Below, in pieces: positions 49,578-62,100 of a DNA stretch of 64,000 nucleotides (its first letter is position 1; each line of letters opens with the position of its first letter). The DNA lies in contig VYZI01000029.1 in the NCBI GenBank assembly GCA_013397695.1, positions 4,384,680 through 4,448,679 on the forward strand. Direction: 5' to 3'. The position numbers were made by a program, and so were the translations under genes. Under the pieces are notes generated by a model. It was not told the DNA's origin. It worked only from the letters and a program-made list of their open reading frames with translations, and did not search any database. The stretch comes from Centropus unirufus. Its lineage: Eukaryota > Chordata > Aves > Cuculiformes > Centropidae.

Positions 49578-52500
49578 GTGAGGTTCACTTTTAAGGGAAT
49601 GTTGGAAGCGTTGGAAATATTTCAACTGATTAATCCAAAGCATTAGTCATTAGAATTGTTGCCCTTTGTTTATCAGAATTGAAACTGTGGTATTTGTGCC
49701 TACTTGCATGTGAATTTATACACACATGCATTTAGGGAGACATAGGTAGTTGGGTTTTTGGTTTGTATTTTTTTTTGCTAGAATGAAGATAGTAGATTCT
49801 GGTGTCTCTGTGAAATTACACTAGCATTGGCGTTATTCACTTAAAAGGTCTGACACTGAAATAAACCAACCAGCCTGCCAAAAATCCCCCCAGAAGAAAA
49901 ATGCTCAAGACCAAGTAAAGCACTTTCTGCTATGGAAGGTAAAACTGCTGTGGGAGGTATAGATTGGAGGAGATCCAAAATAGTTTTGAGTGTGACGCCC
50001 TCGCTGTCTGTGTATGTTTCTGTGGATTTTAGTTGTGCTGTTTGCAGCCATGGAAGCAGCGCAGTTTGGATGGTGCTGGTGAAGACCTAAAGCAAGAAAG
50101 TGTTACGGCCAGGAGCTGCAGCCTTGCACCAGGACCAGCTGCTGCTGACTGCTGTGGGGAAATGAGCAGACTGCTACAGGAAAATTTGGCTCTTAGAAGG
50201 TTTTGCTGCCCATTAGGGCCTGGCTACACCGACTGAGGCTGCTTCTCCTAAAAAAAAATGGCAGTTGTTTCTGCAACTTCCCTGTTAACCTCCTTTCTTG
50301 TTTCTGGGTCCAATTTTTTTATTTATGTGAAGCCACTGGGGGCCGGGGGGAGAAAAGAGAGAACAAAACGAAACAAAATCTAACTGCATTTTTAAATTTG
50401 ATTGTTTGTTGAAAGCTGAATACATTTCAATGAGAGAAGTCTTTTTGTTCTGCTGATAAAAAGCTATTACATGTAAACTACGGAAAGTGACTTCACTTGA
50501 CCTGTGCTGGTTAGGTGTATGGGTTCTTATAACAACGAACCCCAGTGTGATGTACCAGAAATGTCATACGCACAATTCAGTCCCAATAATAACCAGAAAA
50601 ATATTATTTTTCTTAAAATTAGATTTCAATCAAGCAATCAATGCTTTGATCTCAAGTCATTTTTAGATGAATGAACTTACCAAGAACTTTGATAAACCGG
50701 TTGCACAGACTGCAGAATGAAGTTAAGCTTGCTAAACATGCCAACATACTTTCCCCGCTGTGTGGTTTTTTCCCCTCTTACTGTGGGAGCTGTTATTTTG
50801 GGTGCAATGTTATGGAGAAGACAATACTTGCATCCCAAATAATATGCTGTATGATACATGAATGTGCAAGTTTTCAATCTTTGCTCAGGTGAGCAATTAT
50901 CAGTGCAGAATCAGCACAAAGTGTGGTATCCTGATTTATTTATGCTTTTTTTCTATGCTGAACTGAGCAGTTGTAACTCTCTGCTACTACAAGGTTTTGT
51001 TATACAGGATAGAAGAGGTATAAAAAAGGGGACATTGAAGAAATGTTGGACTAGGAAATCAGTTATTACAGTTAAAAGGTGAAAGTCAGTAAAAAATTCA
51101 GCAAAATTTGATATGACATGTTAGAAGTCATTGGGAAGTAAATAAAATTCTTCTGAATTCAGGTAGTTCTATTTTACTATACTGTAAATAGGACAAATTA
51201 TTAATTAATTGTTTCAGCTCCTTTGTATGTACACTTTGGACATCAAGCTTAGGACCTGTAAAAATGTTTTTTATAAACACCTCTTACAGAGAAAATGGGT
51301 GGCATTGGCCTACAGTAATGGGAAAATAACTTGGGATTAACTGCTTGTTAATTGAGTACTTTGACGTTTTGCCAAATAAATTATATTGTGGAACAAAGTT
51401 TTCAAGCCTTTCCAGCAAGAAGTACTGCAGAACAAACCCCAGGGTACTTTTGCGTAAGAAGAACCAAGACTGGCGTGCTGCAAATGCGATGTATCTTAGT
51501 AATGTCCACAAGGTATGTACGTAGTGTTCCTCTCCATGAAAGCTGAACAAGGCTAACGGAGCAGTACAGTCTTTTTCTGGGATAAATTACTGTTGTTTGC
51601 TATGCAAATCTTATGATTGTAATTAGGCTAGGATTTGGACCACTGTGTACACTGATCTTTGTTCCCTCTGCGCGCAGGAGCTAATTCTAATGCTGCAAAA
51701 CAGCAAAGCAAGTGTTGGGCGCTGTTCAGCCGGACGATAATTTCTTACTTGAAGTGGACATTTCAAAAGGAATTATTTACCCTTGCCTTCACATGGCCCT
51801 TAAATAATTTTGCAGGCATCTTGTGGGCCGCTGAAGTCGACAGATACTGTAGAGTCTCACTTGGAAGTAGAGGTCGGAGAAAGCAACAAGGACTGCCTGA
51901 TAGGTATCTAGTTTTTAGCAAACCGGTTAAAAAGTGGTATTCAGCCGCTGATTGGTTAAGAAGCTGGTGGTATGTTTGAGCTGTCCTGACAGTGATTGCA
52001 GTTCCTAGTATGGCTATGTATAGCTCCCGTTATCTCTGCAGCCGGACTTTGTGTAACCGCAGCCTGTGGCTCCTTGCCCACGCTAATGAGCCCTCCCTGA
52101 GGCCGGGCTTGTGCTTGTGGGGGTGGCACAGCACTTGGAAGGTGCTGCTGTTTTGGAAACCCGAGTTGGCTAACCGTGCTCAAGTCCAGCTTGCATGAGC
52201 CACTGTGCCAGCTTGGCTACCGCTGGCCACGGGAGCTTGTCCCTGTGCGGCGTGGCTGGCCCCGGAGCTGTCGGGAGGACGAGGCGAGCTGGCTGCCAGG
52301 CTGCAGCAAAGGAGAGGTGTCAACTAGACCTGGACTGGGGGGAAGCGCCAGCGTGGTGAGGACGGTACAGGTGAGGCACACTCGGCCCATTCTCCTCCCT
52401 GGGAACATGGCTGCCCGCGTTTCCATCAGCCCGTGTGGTGGGAGTGCATCCCGAAGAGCAGGGGACAGCTATGGCTGCTGACCTCATGGGCAGAAGCGGG

Positions 52501-55500
52501 GGCAGATGCACTCAGGCATGGGGGTGTACGCACGTACCCTTCTTCAGCCTGTTCCGCCGTGGTTTGCAGGGCATGGACATCTTGTCCGTGGGATAATGGG
52601 GTGGCTGCAACCTGGCTGGAGTCTGCACCTGCACCTGTGCTGGGTTTTCCTGTGTGCATGCATCCCCACCACTGCAGTGGAGTTCAGCAAAATAATAGAG
52701 CTTGTAGCTGGTAGAACTTTTAGCTTGTGTAGCTTTATTTACGGATAGATAAAAGAGGCATTATTTGGAACTTTTTCAGGTTCATTGTGAAGACATAGAG
52801 CAAAGAAATACCCTCTGGGGGACGATGCTGCAGTGCCGCTGTAAAGACACAGTAAATGACAGGATCTGTTTTTTAACGGCTTGTAACTCCTGTGAATCTT
52901 GTTTATTTCTTTTTGTTGCCTACTCATTTAAATCACAGCGAAGCAGAGGAACAGAGGCAGCTTTCTTAAATGCTTGCACATTATCAAGTATACCTGTAAA
53001 CATGACATCGAACCCATTAATTTTGTTAGTGTAAATACGGTTTAAAGGAGCAGGGAAACTATAAAAGCATCAAGTAAGGAACTAAAGTACCTAACAAAAA
53101 GGAGGAAAGATCTTATTCATAGGAAGTGATTTTTCTAATCAAGTGTATTTCATTCCTAGTGCTAATATGACAAATTGTGTGTTGTTTCCATAGCTGGATG
53201 CCTGATACGTCACTTCAGAAAAGGTTAGAGTGTGTTCTGGCGCTGTTGTTGAAAAAATTACGTTTTTCTTAAGCAATCAAGTTAAAAGGGGGTATAAAAT
53301 CTGTGTGAGCTTTGCAAACTGGTGCCATACTGAAGCTCTGATAAGGCATAGATTCCTTCGCCAACGGCATCTGTAATTTGGCATTGAAATACAAAAGATT
53401 ATGTCTCGGTCTATAATAACCTCTGAGGAATCACCTGAACTTGGCATTTCTGTGCTGTTAGTTTAGGGGGAAGAAATCTGAGACCCCTTCGTTCCCCAGT
53501 GTAGTCTCTAAAGTACGTACAGTTGGCCAGATCTGTGCTTCTGGTACACCTGGCAGTTTTTAGTGTGCAATAAATTCCGAGTCAGGGTACTGATGTGCTG
53601 GTGTGTGATCAGACATACTGGGTAGTAAATGTAATTCCTGGCTGCCTGTTAAATTGCTAAATCATCCAATTATCATCACATCCCATGGAATAAAACAAAG
53701 AAAAGCCTAGAATAAGCCTGGGACAGCTCTAGATATTTCAAGATGCCGTGCAGCCGTGCCATGTCAGGATCCCAAGCCATATCACCAAGGTGCTTAAAAA
53801 ATGCTTCCAGCTCTGCAGCTTATTTAATTCAGTGCTGGCCGATATCTTTGTCGTGCCCATTAGGCGTGCCACCTGCGGAGCTGTTTTCAGGGCTGCTAAG
53901 CTCGGTAGCCTGCTTGGACACCCGTTTGGATGCAAAGTGGTCCCTGATTTTGGAGGAGTCCCTTCCCAGCACCCACTCCACGTGTGTCATTTCAGACCTT
54001 CTGTCTTGGATCTGGAGGTCTGGGAGAGGTTAGCTAATGGGGCACCAGGGCCAAATTTGGAGGGCAAGCCAAGAAGGCCCTTTCCCCCTGCTTTCTTTCT
54101 CCAGCCTGCCCTGGGTGGCTGGTAGGTTTGCTCAGGAGCTTGGTAGTGATGAATCACAGAGGCATGGCATGGATTGATAAGGTCGTGTACTTTACGATTA
54201 GATACATCCTTCCTCTAACAGCAGTTCTTTGTCTCCATTTTGCTTTTGGTTATGTTTTTCATCAGTTTCCATACAACGAGTCTCCAAGCAGGAGCTGTTT
54301 GACTAGAGACAAAGTCACTATTATTCTAGGTAAGCTCAGGAAGTCCTCATAATTTTGTTGCCCTCAAAAGAAATAGATTGCTGGCAATTTCTTCAAAAGC
54401 CAATTGAGTTAAATCACAAGAAAATATTTTTCCTTACAGTCTAGCTGTAAAGGACTTTCGGGTGCATAAAACAGGGTGTAACAAGAAAAATCTGCCTTGC
54501 ACCTGTATTTTTCTGTGTGTGTGTATTTTAAGTGATGGCTGTAAGGTGGTGTGTTCTTTATCTGCAGCACTAGCAAAAAAAAAAAAAGCATGTCAATCTG
54601 GGAGCCATGGCAAAAAAAAAACCTATTACATGGTCCCCAAATTATTGAAAAATATGGAATGCTGCAGTGCTTGCAGCCTGAGCAACATGCAAGTCTACCT
54701 CCTCATTTAGAGCTGATGGAGAGGCCAGAGAACTCAGAAAGAGCACTTCAGGCTTATTTGGGGAGATTTTGGACTAGATTTTCCAGGCGTGTAACTTAGT
54801 CAAGTGCCTACTTGTGTTTACAAACTGAAACCTTTTTGAGATACCCTGAATATGCATTTATGGTGCTCCTGTCCTTTCTCAAAGGCCATCTCTGGTGTCT
54901 CTCCAGGCAATGTCTCCAGAGCCCTTACACCTCTCTTGACCTCTCTTTGGTGAAGAGCCCCTGTTTGCAGCGCAGTATCACTTCTCCTGTGCCAGTCTCT
55001 GCTACAGCATCCCCTTGCTCCCTTAGGCTCTCATGGCTTTTCTCTCTCCCCTCCTCTGCTCCTTATTGTCCCTTCCTGAACAGACTTACTCAGCAGAGTT
55101 TTCAGAGGTGGAACAAAATGAGCTAGTCATGGATGACCAATATCAGCTTTTCCTTTTAACTGGGTCGTAAAGCATTGTTGGCTCCTTGGTTCGGTTTCTA
55201 CTGTCTATAAAAAGGTTTTGTGCAAGAAGTCCTCGTTTTCCCATCACCCTGTGTGACACCAGTGCCAGGATGACCTTCTGCTGGAGAGTCACACTGCTCA
55301 GTTGTGTCACTGCTCCATGTGAGTTTCCCTGGCAACCAGTCTGAGCTACACTGAACCAAAAATATCTCACCGTGCTGGGGGAAAGACACTTTGCAGACAT
55401 GTATTTCTCATCAGTGACTTCTGGACGGTTTATGCGTTCAGCCTGCAGATGCCGTCATTGTGAACTGCTGACTGGGAGATGTGGTGTGCCCCTTTTGCTT

Positions 55501-56028
55501 ACTCCTGGCAGCATGGTCAATGAGAAGCCTGCCCTTGTGGGAAAGACCCATCATGCTAATTTTTTATGGTACATCAAAGGTCTCATCTACTGAGAATAGT
55601 CTGTACAGGCTCACAGCATCACAGTGATCTTTCTTGGACTCCTTCAATCTCTGCGAATTACCTTGGTTGTCCTGGCATCTTGGCCTTTCTCAGGCACTTC
55701 GATCTATAGGCGCTCATGCTGTGAGCTCCAGTTTTGCTGCCATACTTGTCTTTGAAGGCACAGTTTGCAACACCTCCAAATAAGTCTTTGGAGGCCAGAA
55801 TCCACGAATCTGCGCAGGAGACAATGCACAAACTGGAGAACTTACTTCAGACCTTTCTTGTTCAGTTGTGTCTTTCAGATAATCTTTTCACTACCTAAAG
55901 CAGAACAGCGGTGTGAAGAAAAGCTTTGGTAATTCAAGACGTGTTCTTAAGGCGACCAAATTAGAAGAGACTAATTTGGAGAGCAGTATGTAACTTTTAG
56001 TAACAGGTTCCCTTTTCTGGATTTGCAG
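49578..56028. other. Probable intron before the PR-domain exons
   Basis: AT-rich sequence with scattered open frames, including a 125-codon one at 53,748-54,125 that has no motif. A-tracts lie near 54,574 and 54,613. No repeat family is recognised. Confidence 0.4.
52020..52480. promoter_or_regulatory. GC- and CpG-rich islet within intron
   Basis: A local rise in GC with clustered CpGs (densest at about 52,220-52,360), in sharp contrast to AT-rich flanks. A strong donor-like site, TACAG|GTGAGG, sits at 52,370/52,371. It could be an alternative promoter and first exon 3.7 kb upstream of the PR-domain exons, or simply a GC-rich island. Confidence 0.3.
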
Positions 56029-56184
56029 GGTGTGAGGATTGCGGTAAAAGCCTTATAGGAGAATGCAAACTCCATGGACCACTCATCAGGGCTAAAGATA
56101 GGGTTATTCCTAGCCGAGCCCGTCTCACCCTACCTCATTACCTCACGTTACGAGTGTTGGAGCTGCGAGCTGGAAACCAGCAGA
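56029..56184 (+). CDS. PRDM gene exon: zinc knuckle and start of PR domain
   Basis: Needs one base from the preceding exon. It encodes the C-x2-C-x7-C-x2-HGP knuckle found before the PR domain in PRDM9, PRDM4, PRDM10 and PRDM15, then 'SRARLTLPHYLTLRVLELRA'. Acceptor TTTTCTGGATTTGCAG and donor CAGA|GTAAGT are strong. Confidence 0.9.
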
Positions 56185-59100
56185 GTAAGTATTTTAGCTC
56201 TTTTTTCCCACATTGCAGGAAGAGGAGGCAAAAGTACTATCAATACCTTGTTTTTATGAATAACTCAAGGCATAATCATTGGCTATTAAAAATATGAAGA
56301 CTTATTTTCAGCTGAGCGTAGCTGAAGCTCGCATTGAGCTACTGTAACTTGTGATTGATTGATTTCTGGTAACTTGGATGCATAGACTGATAGCAGGACA
56401 TTAGCCAGAGCTGGTGTGACATTTAGCTGTGTGCAGCCACTACACGTTTAATGAATGTTTCATTCATATCTAATAGCAACAGCTATGAACTATGACATTT
56501 TTCTTCTTTCCCCCAAGCATTCGAAACAGGACAGGGTATTCAGTGAGAGGTCAGAAATAAAATGATAAATAACATCCATCATCCACCCCTGCACACTCAA
56601 AAGAACATAGGGAGTTAATTTACCTTTTGCAGCATCTTCATCTCATAGAGCGTTGTTTCCTTCTGAGGGCAGGGCAAGTTGAATGCCTGAACTCAAACAA
56701 GGAAATTACATCCTTAATGTGCAAATTTCCCAGTTACCTACATGTAATTAGTCCTTCCTAGATTATATTTCAGAAAGAGAATGACTAGATGCCTGTTGTT
56801 TGCACTGTTGGTATTCAGCAGGGGAATAACTAGAATAATTAAGACAGCTAATGTTGTGCCCTTATAGATTCTCTCCACTCATACTGGGAGACAACAACCT
56901 CATAAATGATGCCAACAAGAAAAGCATCAGCTTGTAGAATGAAGAGTCTCAACATCTTTGTTCTGCAAACTCAGTTTAATATCCTGCCATGGATCTTAGG
57001 CACTTCTGCTTTCAATGTAATACCCATTTTTAAAAAAATCTCTGAATGTATTTACATCCTTTTTAGATTCTTCCCATTACATTTATTTACCTGGGTTATT
57101 TGTCTGAAAGAGGAATGTGCTCTGTAGAAATTGTATTTATCTCCATTTTCATAACTGTAGATATACAATTAGTAGTTTGTGATATCTATATTAATATTAG
57201 ATGGTCTTTTTCTATTCACAGTCCTTGGAGTATTTGCAAAGAAAGTAATTCAGAAGAGAACACAGTTTGGTCCTTATGTTGGTCAACTGTCTACAAAACT
57301 GACCCGCTATGATGAAAGCAGGCTAGTTCTGCAGGTAAAAACCCACTGACCCACTCTGAAGCATATTTGTCTTTAACAGTTCACATGTATTCATGCGTTT
57401 TAACCAGTCAGTTTGCCATCTCATCTGGTCAATTGTACTTCTGATCTGTGTAGAGGAATGTCAATCACACTAGTAGACAGCATAGTATAACTTGAAATGT
57501 GATTGTGTATTGTGTTTTCTACAAGTTTGCTTGTATAAAATCATCATTTCTGAGTGATGTACCTGTAAATGTAATAGCTTTTGCTAAACTTTTCACAGAG
57601 CTTGGCTACTGAAAGTATCCAGGATAAAACAAGGACTTGTGCTGAACACCTTGCCACTGGGAGGATTAAGTTTGTGTACTGCATTAGCGATAGGGACAGA
57701 AATATGCACTAAGGCACCTGTTTAGTAGGGAGGAACAGCGCAGCGATGGGGAAACACTTCTTAATGATGTGTATATATATAAACTTTGACACAATGGGGC
57801 ACTAACTCAGTTATTTAGTCAGATTGTTATTTAGGGCTGGTGCCATCCCTTGCTGCAAGTGCTGATCATCTCACCTGGCCTGCGACACTATTGTTTATAC
57901 TTTACCCAGCGCAAACAGTGGCCTCTTGGGACTAGCATAGCTTGAACATGTGCATCCTTTCCCATAGGAATTCTTTGGAAGTGATAGTTGGCCATAATCC
58001 TTTATACCCCTCTCTGTGCATTTTGCTGCATGGAGTCACGACTTTGTCATACAGTGAGTCTGGTCAAGCCACAGTCTCCATCAGGACTTCACGACAGGTC
58101 ACAGTTCTTTCAGAACCTGCATTTCACATCAGACCCTCTCACTCCTCAGGAGACAGGGACCAGCAGTCCTGTGACAGGCTTTTTGTCTTCATCTGAACTT
58201 TCTCCAGAAGCTTGGGACTGTGTGTTATGGAGGAAGGCATGGATACAGATACAAATATAGTTCTGTTTGGGAGCAAAATTAATAGCTTCAGTGATCAGTC
58301 TGAACTTCATTCGCCCATGGAAGTCATGCCAGGAAAATAACACTGCCCTTCCATGCCATGAGAAAATTTATTCTTCTCCATAGGTAAATTTCTTCTGTCT
58401 TTGTATGAGTCTCTTTTATTCCTACATGTGCAGAAAACATACTTCTCTAACAAACTTGCGAGCATGGATGAGCTAAGCAGTTCCTTCCTCTTCACCAAGC
58501 CATTGCAAACCACACCCTGTCCTCTATCAGTCAACCCCGTTTGCTTGAAGTGTACAGTGATAAGCACAGCTCTAGTTGATGAATGGACTGTTCTTTCAGA
58601 AAAGGAGACCAGAGTCCCAGGTTTCCTACATGACAGCAGTAGCTGCCTTGACTTCTCCCTAGCAGCATTCTGAGTATGTGACCAAACCTGTCCAACAGGC
58701 AGGTGTTTTCATAGGAAACATGATGAAGTTAGGCAAAATAGTTCCCAGTAGTAATGGAAATGCAACACTTTTTTTCAATTACTCACTTGCATGGTAGTAG
58801 AACAGATACGTGCTGCGCTGATGTCTGTTGTGCAGCTTCATCTGCCCATGTTTGAGACTATATTGAAGGAAAGCAACTGCCTTGTGCAAAGCCTGGAGTG
58901 TTCGCATTGTAGAGGCATTCTCTTGGGAAGAAATCTGGGAAGAATGACATAATGTAAAGAGAAAGGATCTTTCTGGCATATTTGCTTCTTTGTATTTACT
59001 TCTACGTTGTTAAGGGGAAAAAGAGATGCCATTATGTTGTATGCCATTATGTTAGGTCTCTGGACTTGTTACACAAGTTATGCCAGGCAAAACGTATCTT

Positions 59101-62100
59101 TAGTAGAGTGCTGAAGTGTGAGATTATCAGGTACTCAGGAAGTACATTAAGGCATTAAGGTTATCTTTCTACTGCCTGCACTTAGTTCTTATATTATCTT
59201 TATATCACTTAAAAATGATGAAATATAAACTGGAAGTGCATACAAAGACCTATAGTTGTTTTAGCAGCTGAGTGCCTCAGCAGGTATTAGTTCTTCACTT
59301 TCTCTTAGAGGGATCTATTGCAAAACAGCCATAATTCCAAAGGGGATATGACCAAGGCAGGGTAAATAACTGATAGCCATGATTTCAAGTAAAGGCAAAC
59401 TTATGTGCCTCCGTACAGGACTTGTTTTTATCATGTTCTTTCTCCTGTCCTCTCCCTTTGTTTCAGGTATTGAAAGATGGAGGGAAGTATTTTCTGGATA
59501 CTCCCAATGAAGACTGTGGAAACTGGATGATGTTTGTCCGGTTAGCCCGGAACCAAGAAGAACAGACCCTTGTGGCTTATCAGCATTGTGGAGAAGTCTA
59601 CTTCACAACAGTTAAGGTAGTTAAACCTACATTGCTTCACCCGTCATCCAATGGGAATTTATAGGCGAGGGTTATGAAAGGCTAACCCTTTTACAGGTGA
59701 AAGATTGGTTATATTCTGCCAACTGGATCTTTATTACGTACCGCCTTTTATATCACTTGATCTGTAGTAAAGCAAGCTGCGTATGGGGTTTTCCCATAAA
59801 AAAGGCAAGGCGTGTTTGCTGCTCTGAAGAAACTGAGCAGAGAGAAACAGAAATGTCATTCGTGACAGCACTGTTCAAATGGGAATGTTGCTAAGTCCTT
59901 CAGTTGCCGATAGGTACATGGTGAAATTATCTGGCATCGTTATATTCAACAGTACATCACCCTGAAAGGAGCAAACGTGCTCCTTTCCTTTATTACACTT
60001 TTGGATGCACCTTGTATTCTGAGCACATTCCAGGTGCTAAGTATCATCTTCACCTACTATTTTCCACTCTGACTAAATCTGAAGACTTAACTGCGGAACT
60101 TGCAATACTGCAACGTGGCCCTGAAATTATCAGTTTATGTTGGGAGGTTCTGGGTTGTGTCTTCGTCTGAGGAGAGAGAACAAAATACTCTGTATTTATA
60201 AATAATGCTGGAACACACAGTCTTGGGTTTTGTTGTTTTGGCCACTCTCTCACGCTGAGTTTGATTTAGTCAGAGCTTACTTTTTTTGTCCATTTGGGAA
60301 ACTGAAGTCTATATGTTGAGCGTTCATGGTTTTCCTGAAGAATAAAATCTTAAGTTAATACTTGCATATTAGTGTGAGCAACATTAAAATTAAAAAAGAG
60401 AGCATATTAGTCAAGATTAATTCCTGTGGGATTAAATTCCAGCATTTCAGTTTCATTTCCGTGATTGCCATGCATGTCTGTGAGATAGCAGTGTTTACTT
60501 TTGTTTTTCAATTTTTTTTATCCATTCGCGCAGTGAGAAAAATACTTATCACACAGTGATGATGTGAGATTAAGTTAATAGTGATAACATTTTACACCTT
60601 CCAAGATTTTTAACAGTACAATTGCTTTTGGATTAATATTAAAATAATTATTTTAAAGAAAATCAATGTAAAACAACACATGCTGATCTGAGACATTGCT
60701 GAGGTTGTGTTTGAGATTCTGATGCAGACTGTATCATTCGAGACTTTGATTTGATTTTAAATGCGTGTTGTACTTGTGGAGCTGAGATTAATAATGGGAT
60801 TAACAGGATTAATGACACTATATTTGGGAAGCATGAACAAATGCTTTTATCAGACCTTGTAGTTTTGAACTGTTAACTACTTAAAATTTCCAGTATAATT
60901 TAAGTACTATTAACCAGGTTTCCGCTGACTTCAGCAGAACTGGCATTAATGGAGGGCTGCATCCTAAATACTGGCATGAAGAGTATCTGAGGGTGAGGAA
61001 CTTGTCTTGGAACCTTTGCTGGGTATCATAGGAAATTACTTTCATTTTATTTCTCCTAAGTCCCAGTATCATTCGCTGTACTGTGGCATGTGCAGATTTT
61101 GTCCTGGTCAGTGCCTTTTGCTGCACTTAGGCACACCCTGCTGGCCGCAGCACGAGGCTGCCTTAGGGCTGGTTATGAAGATATTTTCTCAATGTATTTT
61201 GAATAAAGTATATAAGTGCAGTCCCTAGCAATAAATGCTTTAAAAAGATATAGAATTATGAAAAAGTAAAACTCATCCCTAGCTGCTGTCTGTCTGATCA
61301 CGGGAGAATTTTGCATTGGTGCTGCCATAGCTTTCTCTTATTGTCACAGGTGAGACAAAGTAAATGACAACTTCTGGATATTGGTTTTCAGTCTCAGGTT
61401 TACTGATTAGAACTTTTACCTTACTTGACTATTTCACAAGTCGATGCACTTTACTCTCCCTCCAAAGTCACACTGACTAGCTTTCAGCTTCCCACAGAGA
61501 TCACCACTAGTCCAGGAATGTCAGGCAGAAAGTCATGGCAGTATCGTGCTGTGCAGCTTTTAGTGGGTGCCAGTCTCGTGTTTTGATGTCAAGGAATCTT
61601 GTGCCCAAGATTCCAGGGCATCCCCAAGCTTTTGCCTCTGTGGAGCTCCCCCAGGCTTGTTTTTCTCTATCTGAATAGATTGTATGCAGGAGAGCAATGC
61701 ATGATCAGCCTCCTGGTTTGTGGCTCTTCCTCATGTCCTTTACTGAGAGGAGAATTCAGCACATACCATTTCTGTTTAGGCCAGGAGTTACCAAAACGTA
61801 CAACCAACCCTTCCTGGTCCTTGGGAGTTCAAAAGTTCCGTTTTTGACATTATACACACAAACGCCTGTCACCTGTTAGCATTCACAATCTAAGCTGTCT
61901 TTCGCCTACCATGCTTATCCAACACTGATGTTAAGAAATAAATGCATTTTAAGATTTCATATTTTGGGGAATAAGACTCAGCTGCTGTCCTTCCAGGCTA
62001 ACTTGTTCCTTTAAGTGGCAGAGGTTTAGTTTCATTTAAATAAAACTACAAGTAGAGTGGAGATTGTCTCTACCTCTGTTGCAGTAATGCTAGTTTTTAT